6,529 nt of DNA from Candidatus Poribacteria bacterium (lineage in GTDB: Bacteria; Poribacteria; WGA-4E; WGA-3G), in NCBI GenBank assembly GCA_028818995.1, contig JAPPMR010000418.1, forward strand, positions 1 to 6,529. The letters run 5' to 3'. How positions within the stretch are numbered: position 1 is the first letter of the stretch; the number at the start of each line of letters is the position of its first letter. The translations under genes were made by a program, and so were the position numbers. Below, piece by piece: positions 1 to 4,164 of this stretch. Under the pieces are notes generated by a model that was not told where the DNA came from, ran no database searches, and was given only the letters and a program-made list of their open reading frames with translations.

Positions 1-32
1 CTCGTGGGCTCGGAGATGTTTATAAGACACAC
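1..32 (+). other. Probable Nextera (Tn5) sequencing adapter remnant
   Basis: Bases 1-13 match the Read 2 tail of the Nextera adapter exactly. Bases 14-32 match the 19-bp Tn5 mosaic end except at positions 20, 28 and 32, each a G in the adapter, so 29 of 32 positions agree. The match lies at the extreme left edge, where untrimmed adapter would sit on an assembled contig. It is best read as library contamination with read errors rather than a natural transposon end, and genomic sequence probably begins around position 33. Confidence 0.85.
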
Positions 33-44
33 ACATGATGCTGC

Positions 45-68
45 GGGTTTGTAACCCCGATTTCTTTG
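45..68 (+). repeat. Intergenic hairpin repeat, unit A copy 1
   Basis: A short hairpin, GGGTT (45-49), loop TGT, AACCC (53-57), is followed by the conserved tail CCCGATTTCTTTG (56-68). The same tail follows a related hairpin at 2320-2344, where the stem is GGGCTT/AAGCCC around the same TGT loop. The stem differs between the copies while staying paired and the tail is identical over 13 bases. No coding role is apparent. Confidence 0.6.
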
Positions 69-110
69 TAGGAGCGACCTCCAGGTCGCGACCCAGGAGG
101 TCACTCCTAC
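68..110 (+). repeat. REP-like palindrome with GTAG end, copy 1
   Basis: The outer arms GTAGGAGCGACCTCC (68-82) and GGAGGTCACTCCTAC (96-110) pair at 14 of 15 positions. An inner stem, GCGACCT-CC-AGGTCGC, overlaps the left arm, so two alternative folds are possible. The GTAG at one end followed by a GC-rich palindrome is the layout of REP elements that are moved by RAYT-type tyrosine (Y1) transposases in Pseudomonas and enterics. No such transposase gene lies in the window, so mobilisation would have to act in trans. Related copies are at 249-274 and 1463-1488. Confidence 0.75.
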
Positions 111-120
111 CGAGAACATT

Positions 121-135
121 GTAGGAGGGAACTCC
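121..135 (+). repeat. Partial REP-like end, GTAGGAG type
   Basis: The sequence GTAGGAGGGAACTCC repeats the GTAGGAG head found at 68-74 but then diverges. GGA and TCC inside it can pair only weakly. It looks like a decayed or different member of the same family, abutting the next hairpin repeat. Confidence 0.45.
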
Positions 136-145
136 GGGGAATGCC

Positions 146-174
146 TTTGGCAGAATACGCTTTTGGTATTCTGC
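146..174 (+). repeat. Hairpin repeat, unit B, inverted relative to 2435-2448
   Basis: A perfect 9-bp stem is formed by GCAGAATAC (150-158) and GTATTCTGC (166-174) with a 7-base loop. The segment TTGGCAGAATACGC (147-160) reappears as its exact reverse complement at 2435-2448, so this unit occurs in both orientations in different gaps. No U-tract follows, so it does not look like a terminator. Confidence 0.6.
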
Positions 175-180
175 ATGATT

Positions 181-220
181 CATACCCGGGGAACGCCTAC
201 AGGCGTTCATACCGTTGATT
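181..220 (+). repeat. Hairpin repeat, unit C copy 1
   Basis: The stem GAACGCC (191-197)/GGCGTTC (202-208) has a TACA loop and is flanked by CATACC on the left and CATACCGTTGATTT on the right. The copy at 2395-2433 has the stem GAATGCC/GGCATTC with near-identical flanks. The single C-to-T change in one arm is matched by G-to-A in the other, keeping the stem intact. Confidence 0.7.
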
Positions 221-248
221 TCTTGATTTGGATTCCCGACTGAATAAG

Positions 249-274
249 GGTCGCGATTCGGAGATCGCTCCTAC
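249..274 (-). repeat. REP-like palindrome, inverted copy 2
   Basis: Read on the minus strand this is a copy of 68-93, identical at 22 of 26 positions, with the GTAG end appearing as CTAC at 271-274. The core stem is shortened to GCGAT/ATCGC, with changes on both arms relative to copy 1. Together with 68-93 it forms a head-out inverted pair about 200 bp long enclosing the unit B and C hairpins, similar in layout to a BIME. Confidence 0.7.
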
Positions 275-342
275 AAGAAAAAACAGATGTAGCCTGTGCG
301 ATTACTGGAGAATTGAATAGCCATGAAACGCTTCTACGAAGG

Positions 343-371
343 TGGAAATTTTTCATTAACTATGGTATAAT
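343..371 (+). promoter_or_regulatory. Sigma-70-type promoter for the sigma-like gene
   Basis: A consensus -10 box TATAAT (366-371) carries an upstream TGN extension (TGG at 363-365). A -35 box TGGAAA (343-348, 4 of 6 matches to TTGACA) lies exactly 17 bases upstream. Transcription would start near 378, giving a leader of about 120 bases before the preferred ATG at 500. It lies between the repeat cluster and the first gene and points at that gene. Confidence 0.65.
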
Positions 372-486
372 GTCTTAAATATGAAAAAATTGTGAAAAAA
401 GTACTAAAGAATTTCTGGTGAAACATATATATTAAGTAACGGCATAATTATTTTCAGATGTTAACAACTTCATTGATTTTCGTACG

Positions 487-493
487 AAAGGGG
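487..493 (+). promoter_or_regulatory. Ribosome binding site deciding the sigma-like gene start
   Basis: AAAGGGG lies 6 bases before ATG 500 and 3 before the adjacent ATG 497. The alternative ATG at 458 has no purine-rich site at a suitable distance. This favours starting at 500, or just possibly 497. Confidence 0.6.
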
Positions 494-499
494 AAAATG

Positions 500-1150
500 A
501 TGTCAGAATACAGAGGACCACACAATCGAGCTAAATGTCCGTTCTATGTTACACCGGACGATCCGCTTTCAGCAAAAGTATCTATCAGTAAGTGTGTTGC
601 TTGCGTTACCTATGGCAACGCGCAATTGAAATGCCTTCAGGAGGATTTATGTCAAATCGCATTGCTTACCGTCATAGAGGACACCCCGAAGTATGATCCC
701 GCACATCCGAGCGGTGCCAGTTACATCACTTATATGAAAGCATGCGTGTGTACGCGCCTGTGGTCGGAACGCGAGAAAGAACTGAAACATAAATACTTCT
801 CTCATGAAGACCCGGTTGAAGATCCAGATATCTGCGAGCCTAATCTGTTAGTCTCACGTTTGATGAACGAAGCATGTGAACGTGAATCGGAAGCAGACCT
901 TATAGTTCATCGCCTTGAAGTAGAAATGCTACGGAAACATCTGCCGCAGATTATGGCTCAACTCTCTGACAAGGAATGTCGTGTGCTTCAATTGAAGTAT
1001 TTTCAAAACTTAACGGGTGTGGAAATAGCGAAAACGCTTGGTATGTCGGAGGGGCGTGTGAGCCAACTTGCTAAGACGGGATTGGAGAAAGCTGGAAAAG
1101 CATACCTACACGCATTAGAGAAGAACTATAGCAACATTTGTTTCAACTGA
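500..1150 (+). CDS. Sigma-70 family-like RNA polymerase sigma factor with Cys-rich N-terminus
   Basis: From ATG 500 the protein is 216 residues. The last 60 residues resemble sigma region 4: LSDKECRVLQLKYF, then EIAKTLGMSEGRVSQLAKTGLEKA, a helix-turn-helix of the kind that reads the -35 box. The stretch KYDPAHPSGASYITYMKA followed by LWSEREKEL resembles a reduced region 2, which binds core polymerase and the -10 box. The N-terminus is unusual, with Cys at about residues 13, 32, 35, 45 and 51, including a CVAC pair that could bind a metal. The in-frame ATG at 458 is possible, but GGGG at 490-493 lies 6 bases before ATG 500, and the extra residues from 458 are unlike the rest. It is monocistronic between its promoter and the terminator at 1231. 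It is probably cytoplasmic; its target genes are unknown. The HTH call is firm; true sigma activity rather than a sigma-derived regulator is inferred. Confidence 0.82.
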   Translation: MSEYRGPHNRAKCPFYVTPDDPLSAKVSISKCVACVTYGNAQLKCLQEDLCQIALLTVIEDTPKYDPAHPSGASYITYMKACVCTRLWSEREKELKHKYFSHEDPVEDPDICEPNLLVSRLMNEACERESEADLIVHRLEVEMLRKHLPQIMAQLSDKECRVLQLKYFQNLTGVEIAKTLGMSEGRVSQLAKTGLEKAGKAYLHALEKNYSNICFN

Positions 1151-1191
1151 CAATTTGGTTAGCGCTGTTATAGTATAGGTATGGGAGTGCC

Positions 1192-1225
1192 GCGTTGATC
1201 GGTACTACATCACCATCAACAACGC
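1192..1225 (+). other. Imperfect hairpin in the 3' leader before the terminator
   Basis: GCGTT (1192-1196) can pair with AACGC (1221-1225), continued by GAT/ATC (1197-1199 with 1215-1217), leaving an AAC bulge. It sits between the stop codon of the sigma-like gene and the intrinsic terminator. It could be a 3' untranslated stem or part of a small RNA ending at the terminator; nothing in the sequence decides which. Confidence 0.35.
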
Positions 1226-1230
1226 CTCTT

Positions 1231-1258
1231 GCCTCCCTTTACAGGGAGGCTTTTTTTT
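1231..1258 (+). terminator. Strong intrinsic terminator after the sigma-like gene
   Basis: A perfect 8-bp GC-rich stem, GCCTCCCT (1231-1238)/AGGGAGGC (1243-1250), with a TTAC loop is followed directly by eight T residues (1251-1258). It ends transcription from the promoter at 343-371 and separates this gene from the next one. Confidence 0.92.
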
Positions 1259-1353
1259 GTAAATCTATTGTGTATGTATTAGAAATATATTGTGAAGGAT
1301 GTGCGTTTGATTTCAAATAACCGCTTGCTTTTGGATACACTGTATAGCAGTCA

Positions 1354-1382
1354 GTAGGTCGGGTTTCGCTGCGAAACCCGAC
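1354..1382 (+). repeat. REP-like palindrome with GTAG end, second family, copy 1
   Basis: GTAG (1354-1357) is followed by an 11-bp perfect stem, GTCGGGTTTCG (1358-1368)/CGAAACCCGAC (1372-1382), with a CTG loop. Five T residues (1383-1387) follow, so it could also act as a weak terminator. A diverged inverted copy lies at 1432-1461. Confidence 0.75.
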
Positions 1383-1431
1383 TTTTTATAGTGTCATGTC
1401 CAAATCAACGCTAAATGCGCGCATGGTATTT

Positions 1432-1461
1432 GTCGGGTTTCGCAAGCTCTACCCGACCTAC
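1432..1461 (-). repeat. REP-like palindrome, second family, inverted copy 2
   Basis: GTCGGGT (1432-1438) pairs with ACCCGAC (1451-1457), and CTAC (1458-1461) closes the right end, so on the minus strand the GTAG end comes first. With 1354-1382 it forms a pair of inverted repeats around a 49-base spacer, the arrangement called a BIME in other bacteria. The loop region differs from copy 1, making this a shorter stem. Confidence 0.7.
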
Positions 1462-1462
1462 G

Positions 1463-1488
1463 GGTCGCGAGCTGGAGCTCGCTCCTAC
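1463..1488 (-). repeat. REP-like palindrome, first family, copy 3
   Basis: Read on the minus strand it begins GTAGGAGCGAGCT and has a perfect 7-bp stem, GCGAGCT/AGCTCGC, around a 2-base loop. Compared with copy 1 at 68-93, one C-to-G change is balanced by G-to-C in the other arm. It ends only 8 bases before the ribosome binding site of the next gene, so it would lie in that gene's transcribed leader if the promoter is upstream. Confidence 0.75.
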
Positions 1489-1512
1489 AGAATATAAAAG
1501 GAAGATTGTGAG

Positions 1513-2256
1513 ATGATTTATCAAGGAAACCAAGCATACATCTATTACGACGAGAAAACCGATAACTTCCCATCAAGCGGACGCACCGAAAGTAATGCCG
1601 TTGGCATCTACAACAATGAACGCATGAAGATGTTTTATTTTCAAGCGATGCCAGATACCGAACTCACCGGTATCCGATTAGCCGTCAAAAACACGACTAA
1701 AGTTCGGCTCTACCTCGGTCATGACGCAAGCAACAATCCGCCAGCAACAGCGATTGTCTCTGATGAAGATACGACAGGCGAAGCAGATGTGTTCCTCGCG
1801 TTTGAGAAAACTACTTTCGGTAGCACGGATGCGAATAAACTGCTGCTCGGATTGGTGCAGCAGGACGGTGCGCCTGCCCCTGAAGTCGACGAGATAGATT
1901 TTTACGGCACGATGATCGCGTTCCCAGACGGATTTTTTGATAAGATTATCCCACTCCGTGCTGACCGCGGTGGCGGTGTGATTGAACTCGCTGACGGCAC
2001 ACTCGTGCAATACAAAGGGTATGGCGGGAATCGGTGGCGATGGAAACTCGGTGCGAAGTTCGTTGACAAACAGATGTTGGATAGGTTAGACGCACTCTAT
2101 GCCCAACGCCCCGAATTCTACTTTGCGCAAGAACCTGACCGATACCCGAATCGGATTCATCGCTGTATTTTGGAAAGCCCGATATTTCGGATTCCCTATA
2201 CGACACAGTGGAAAGGGAACGGATATAGTATTGAGATGGACTTCGCACAGGTTTAG
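1513..2256 (+). CDS. Hypothetical protein, possibly phage-tail-related
   Basis: This 247-residue protein is not one I recognise firmly. AAAGGA (1497-1502) lies 10 bases before the ATG, a usable ribosome binding site. No signal peptide or membrane segment is visible. The N-terminal half (about 1-145) is rich in short beta-like stretches such as KVRLYLGHD. The C-terminal half (about 150-247) has GGGVIELADGTLVQY, then RWRWKLGAKF, a helical LDRLDALY, PDRYPNRIHRCILESP and a closing YSIEMDFAQV. This alternation of a Gly-rich strand, aromatic/basic strands and a final strand ending in a hydrophobic doublet recalls small phage tail or distal-tail-like proteins, but no phage neighbour is present. It stands alone between two repeat clusters, so it may be a prophage remnant or a domesticated gene. 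The coding call is good; the phage link is only a guess. Confidence 0.75.
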   Translation: MIYQGNQAYIYYDEKTDNFPSSGRTESNAVGIYNNERMKMFYFQAMPDTELTGIRLAVKNTTKVRLYLGHDASNNPPATAIVSDEDTTGEADVFLAFEKTTFGSTDANKLLLGLVQQDGAPAPEVDEIDFYGTMIAFPDGFFDKIIPLRADRGGGVIELADGTLVQYKGYGGNRWRWKLGAKFVDKQMLDRLDALYAQRPEFYFAQEPDRYPNRIHRCILESPIFRIPYTTQWKGNGYSIEMDFAQV

Positions 2257-2259
2257 TGG

Positions 2260-2300
2260 TGGTTGGTTGTCAACCATCAGTGGCCGGCGGTGATTCACCG
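2260..2300 (+). other. Two small hairpins after the hypothetical gene
   Basis: TGGTTG (2260-2265)/CAACCA (2271-2276) and CGGTG (2288-2292)/CACCG (2296-2300) form two stems directly after the stop codon. Neither is followed by a T-run, so they are poor intrinsic terminators. They may protect the 3' end of the transcript or do nothing. Confidence 0.35.
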
Positions 2301-2319
2301 CATTTCTTACATTGTTGGA

Positions 2320-2344
2320 GGGCTTTGTAAGCCCGATTTCTTTG
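2320..2344 (+). repeat. Intergenic hairpin repeat, unit A copy 2
   Basis: GGGCTT (2320-2325), loop TGT, AAGCCC (2329-2334) is followed by the tail CCCGATTTCTTTG (2332-2344) shared exactly with copy 1 at 56-68. A further small inverted repeat, GGGTT (2351-2355)/AACCC (2360-2364), follows. Confidence 0.6.
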
Positions 2345-2370
2345 CTATCGGGGTTAGAAAACCCGCTGAA

Positions 2371-2390
2371 TCATGTAGAATCATGTAGAA
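2371..2390 (+). repeat. Tandem duplication of a 10-base unit
   Basis: TCATGTAGAA occurs twice in direct tandem (2371-2380 and 2381-2390). It lies between repeat units A and C and looks like a small slippage duplication. Confidence 0.75.
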
Positions 2391-2394
2391 TACC

Positions 2395-2435
2395 ATACGG
2401 GGAATGCCTAAATGGCATTCATACCGTTGATTTGG
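2395..2435 (+). repeat. Hairpin repeat, unit C copy 2
   Basis: The stem GAATGCC (2402-2408)/GGCATTC (2414-2420) has loop TAAAT and is followed by ATACCGTTGATTTGG. Flanks and right arm match copy 1 at 181-220, with a compensatory base-pair change in the stem. The right arm and tail (2414-2435) are repeated at 2464-2485. Confidence 0.7.
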
Positions 2436-2485
2436 CGTATTCTGCCAAGCGCATTCTACCAAAGGCATTCATAGCGTTGATTTGG
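2435..2485 (+). repeat. Unit B (inverted) plus partial unit C copy
   Basis: GCGTATTCTGCCAA (2435-2448) is the exact reverse complement of 147-160. GGCATTCATA (2464-2473) through TTGATTTGG (2485) repeats 2414-2435 at 21 of 22 positions with a 50-base period. The last unit carries the likely -35 box of the WD40 gene. Confidence 0.65.
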
Positions 2486-2505
2486 ACCTACAATGCGACT
2501 ATAAA
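2477..2505 (+). promoter_or_regulatory. Probable promoter of the WD40 gene
   Basis: TTGATT (2477-2482, 4 of 6 matches to the -35 consensus) lies 17 bases before TATAAA (2500-2505, 5 of 6 matches to the -10 consensus). The -35 falls inside the partial unit C repeat. The start site would be near 2512, with a leader of about 118 AT-rich bases. A second TATAAA at 2590-2595 lacks a good -35. Confidence 0.45.
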
Positions 2506-2629
2506 ATATTTACGTTTGCAATTAAATGTGCAGAAAAACTGAAAACTAAATAATCCTGAAAAATGTGTTTCTTTATTTTCAAAGTTCGCTATAAATGTGA
2601 ATACTCATACGGAAATTTGAAGAAATAAG

Positions 2630-3532
2630 ATGAATAACAACGAATTGTTCAACAAATGTACCCAACTTGAACTGCCACAAGGTCTTAGGGAAAGACTTGA
2701 TAGAAAGCAGTTAACCGAGATCGCGTTTTCACCGAATGGTTCTCGACTTGCTGCGGGTGGTGCCGAACGAATCTGGATATACGATTTAGCCAGCGGAGCA
2801 CAATCTGCTGTGCTTTCAGGACACACAGATAGAATCCGTGCGATAGCATTCGCGCCAGATAATCGCACTCTCTCCAGTGCAAGTGAGGACAGTACCCTCC
2901 GACTATGGGACGTAGATTCTGCTAATGAAATAGCAACCCTCGCGGGTGAATCTTCAAGTTTAGTGAATGTATTGGCATCATCTCCAGACGGTGTGCCACT
3001 GACCGCGTGGAATGAAGAAACAGCGCGTATGTTGAGCGGTTCAACTGCTGACCCCGCCAGAATTAGGGCTTTAACCTTCTCATCAGATGGAAATACACTT
3101 GTCAGTGGCGGTGCAGACGGTAAGTTACGAGTATGGGAAGTAGAAACAGGTCGTCAATTGTCTTCTATTGCAGCGCATGATGGATTAGTGTTAACTTTGG
3201 CGTTTTCCCCTGACGGTAAATTACTCGCCAGTGGCGGATCAGACACTACGGTACGGTTATGGGAATTAGACAGTAAACATCTTCTTTCAACCTTCACTGC
3301 ACATTCGGATTCGGTAAATGGGTTAGCGTTCTCTATTGATGGAAAAATACTTGCAAGCGGCGGGAGAGATCCAGAAATCCGGTTGTGGAACGTGAAAGCA
3401 CAAGGTCTCATGTCCACTATTCCAGCACCAGAAGGCTTTGTATGGGAATTAGCGTTCTGGGACAGCGATCAAACCGATAAACAGCAACTTGTCAGTGTAA
3501 GCAGAGATGGGGTGCTTTCTATCAGGGAATGA
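2630..3532 (+). CDS. WD40 repeat protein, single seven-blade propeller
   Basis: This 300-residue protein consists almost entirely of WD40 repeats. Such propellers serve as protein-binding scaffolds rather than enzymes. Seven blades can be counted, starting near residues 28, 67, 110, 144, 186, 228 and 270. Good blades carry the FSPDG turn, an ASGG or SGGAD stretch and a closing WD-like pair, for example LRLWDV (90-95), LRVWEV (166-171), VRLWEL (208-213) and IRLWNV (250-255). GH or AH dipeptides occur at 64-65, 182-183 and 224-225. Blade 3 (110-143) is degenerate and lacks its W-D pair, and the last blade ends at the C-terminus without its tryptophan. No signal peptide, membrane segment or fused kinase or protease domain is present, so it is probably a cytoplasmic adaptor. 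The ribosome binding site is weak (GAAGAAA near 2619). The partner is unknown, and the downstream gene pair is separated by 81 bases with its own possible promoter. Confidence 0.93.
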   Translation: MNNNELFNKCTQLELPQGLRERLDRKQLTEIAFSPNGSRLAAGGAERIWIYDLASGAQSAVLSGHTDRIRAIAFAPDNRTLSSASEDSTLRLWDVDSANEIATLAGESSSLVNVLASSPDGVPLTAWNEETARMLSGSTADPARIRALTFSSDGNTLVSGGADGKLRVWEVETGRQLSSIAAHDGLVLTLAFSPDGKLLASGGSDTTVRLWELDSKHLLSTFTAHSDSVNGLAFSIDGKILASGGRDPEIRLWNVKAQGLMSTIPAPEGFVWELAFWDSDQTDKQQLVSVSRDGVLSIRE

Positions 3533-3571
3533 TATAAACTTAACCTCTTTTATTCTCGAATTGATTATTGA

Positions 3572-3599
3572 TTGACATTCCTTAGATGAGCATTAGAAA
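3572..3599 (+). promoter_or_regulatory. Possible promoter of the toxin-antitoxin-like pair
   Basis: A perfect -35 consensus TTGACA (3572-3577) is followed after 16 bases by TAGAAA (3594-3599, 4 of 6 matches to TATAAT). The start site would fall near 3606, giving a leader of only about 8 bases before ATG 3614, which has no clear Shine-Dalgarno site. This would imply near-leaderless translation, or else the box is accidental. Confidence 0.35.
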
Positions 3600-3613
3600 G
3601 ATCGAATTCGTTT

Positions 3614-3943
3614 ATGGCATATTTTATATGTCCTTATCTGGGTAATGATGTTGAACTAACTGACGAGCGAGAGTACCATATTACCCTTCGTCATCCCGAT
3701 CTACTGCCAGAACATCGGCAATGTATCAGTGATACATTGGCTTTACCAGATGAAATTCGTAGCAGTCCTCGTTTTGGGAACGCACGATTATTCAGTCGTT
3801 GGTTTGAAGAATTACTTGGAGGTAAGCATGTTGTTGTCGTTGTAGTCAGTGATTCAATTCCGTTAGTACGTCATTGGATTATTACGGCTTATATCACAAG
3901 AAGACTGTCGAGGAAAGGAAAAATTGAATGGAAACGAAACTAA
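3614..3943 (+). CDS. Putative BECR-fold (RelE/Barnase-like) toxin
   Basis: This 109-residue basic protein resembles the small PBECR-type family of Barnase/EndoU/ColicinE5-D/RelE-like nuclease folds; the assignment is from memory of motif patterns. Visible blocks are ELTDEREYHITLRHPDLL (14-31), with His22 and His27 as candidate active-site or binding residues; the helix IXXTLALPDEIRSSP (38-52); a strand pair ARLFSRWFEEL and KHVVVVVVS (57-79); and WIITAYITRRL (88-98), ending in a basic tail. If active it would be a cytoplasmic RNA-cleaving enzyme that inhibits growth. The ATG is the first start after an in-frame stop at 3587. The next gene starts inside its 3' end (16-base overlap), typical of a co-translated toxin-antitoxin pair, here with the toxin first. 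It could instead be a housekeeping protein of the same fold. The coding call is strong; the toxin role is inferred. Confidence 0.78.
   Translation: MAYFICPYLGNDVELTDEREYHITLRHPDLLPEHRQCISDTLALPDEIRSSPRFGNARLFSRWFEELLGGKHVVVVVVSDSIPLVRHWIITAYITRRLSRKGKIEWKRN
3911..3919 (+). promoter_or_regulatory. Ribosome binding site of the DUF2283 gene inside the toxin gene
   Basis: AGGAAAGGA lies 8 bases before ATG 3928 and within the coding end of the preceding gene. It is much stronger than anything before ATG 3614, which would favour more antitoxin than toxin from one transcript. Confidence 0.7.
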
Positions 3944-4164
3944 CATTTCAGTATGATCGAGATGTTGATATTTTGTATATAAACACTTGTGAACCTTATC
4001 CTGAACAGGAGAGCGAAGAACTTGATGACGAAATTATTGCGCGTTTTAATCCGGATACAGGTGAAATAGAAAATCTTGAAGTTTTATTTTTCTCTACGCG
4101 TTTATTACGGGAAGAACTATTTCAACTACCAATTGCTGCACGCTTACAACTATCCGAAACCTAA
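3928..4164 (+). CDS. DUF2283 family protein, putative antitoxin
   Basis: This 78-residue acidic protein has the DUF2283 pattern: YDRDVDILYINT (9-20), then ESEELDDEIIARFNPDTGEI (28-47), and LEVLFFSTRL (50-59), where the family usually has an I-x-G-(I/L)-E-(I/L) strand before a short C-terminal helix. The family has no known enzyme activity. Its members often follow small nuclease-like genes and have been proposed as antitoxins. Here it overlaps the preceding basic protein gene by 16 bases and has its own strong ribosome binding site. Acidic (this protein) against basic (its neighbour) fits a neutralising partner. There is no obvious DNA-binding domain, so autoregulation is not indicated. Its stop overlaps the stop of the convergent transglutaminase gene at 4161-4164. 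The family call is good; the antitoxin role is inferred. Confidence 0.83.
   Translation: METKLTFQYDRDVDILYINTCEPYPEQESEELDDEIIARFNPDTGEIENLEVLFFSTRLLREELFQLPIAARLQLSET

Noticed and set aside
1..32. Natural Tn5-like transposon end
   Set aside because: The sequence upstream of the mosaic end is the synthetic adapter tail and it lies at the very edge of the contig.
45..274. CRISPR array
   Set aside because: The repeated units are palindromic, of unequal spacing and in both orientations, with no regular spacers.
458..499. Upstream ATG start of the sigma-like gene adding 14 residues
   Set aside because: No ribosome binding site precedes 458, whereas AAAGGGG lies at the right distance from ATG 500; the extra residues carry no family motif.
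1358..1387. Second intrinsic terminator (stem plus TTTTT)
   Set aside because: It may weakly terminate, but the GTAG end and an inverted relative nearby identify it mainly as a REP-like repeat.
1394..1576. 60-residue minus-strand reading frame
   Set aside because: It runs through REP-like palindromes and into the start of the plus-strand gene, with no ribosome binding site or recognisable protein pattern.
2312..2542. 76-residue plus-strand reading frame
   Set aside because: It is made of intergenic repeat units A, B and C; its translation simply reflects those palindromes.
3586..3645. 19-codon reading frame overlapping the start of the toxin-like gene
   Set aside because: No good ribosome binding site and no support beyond an ATG; an upstream regulatory frame cannot be excluded, but nothing shows it.
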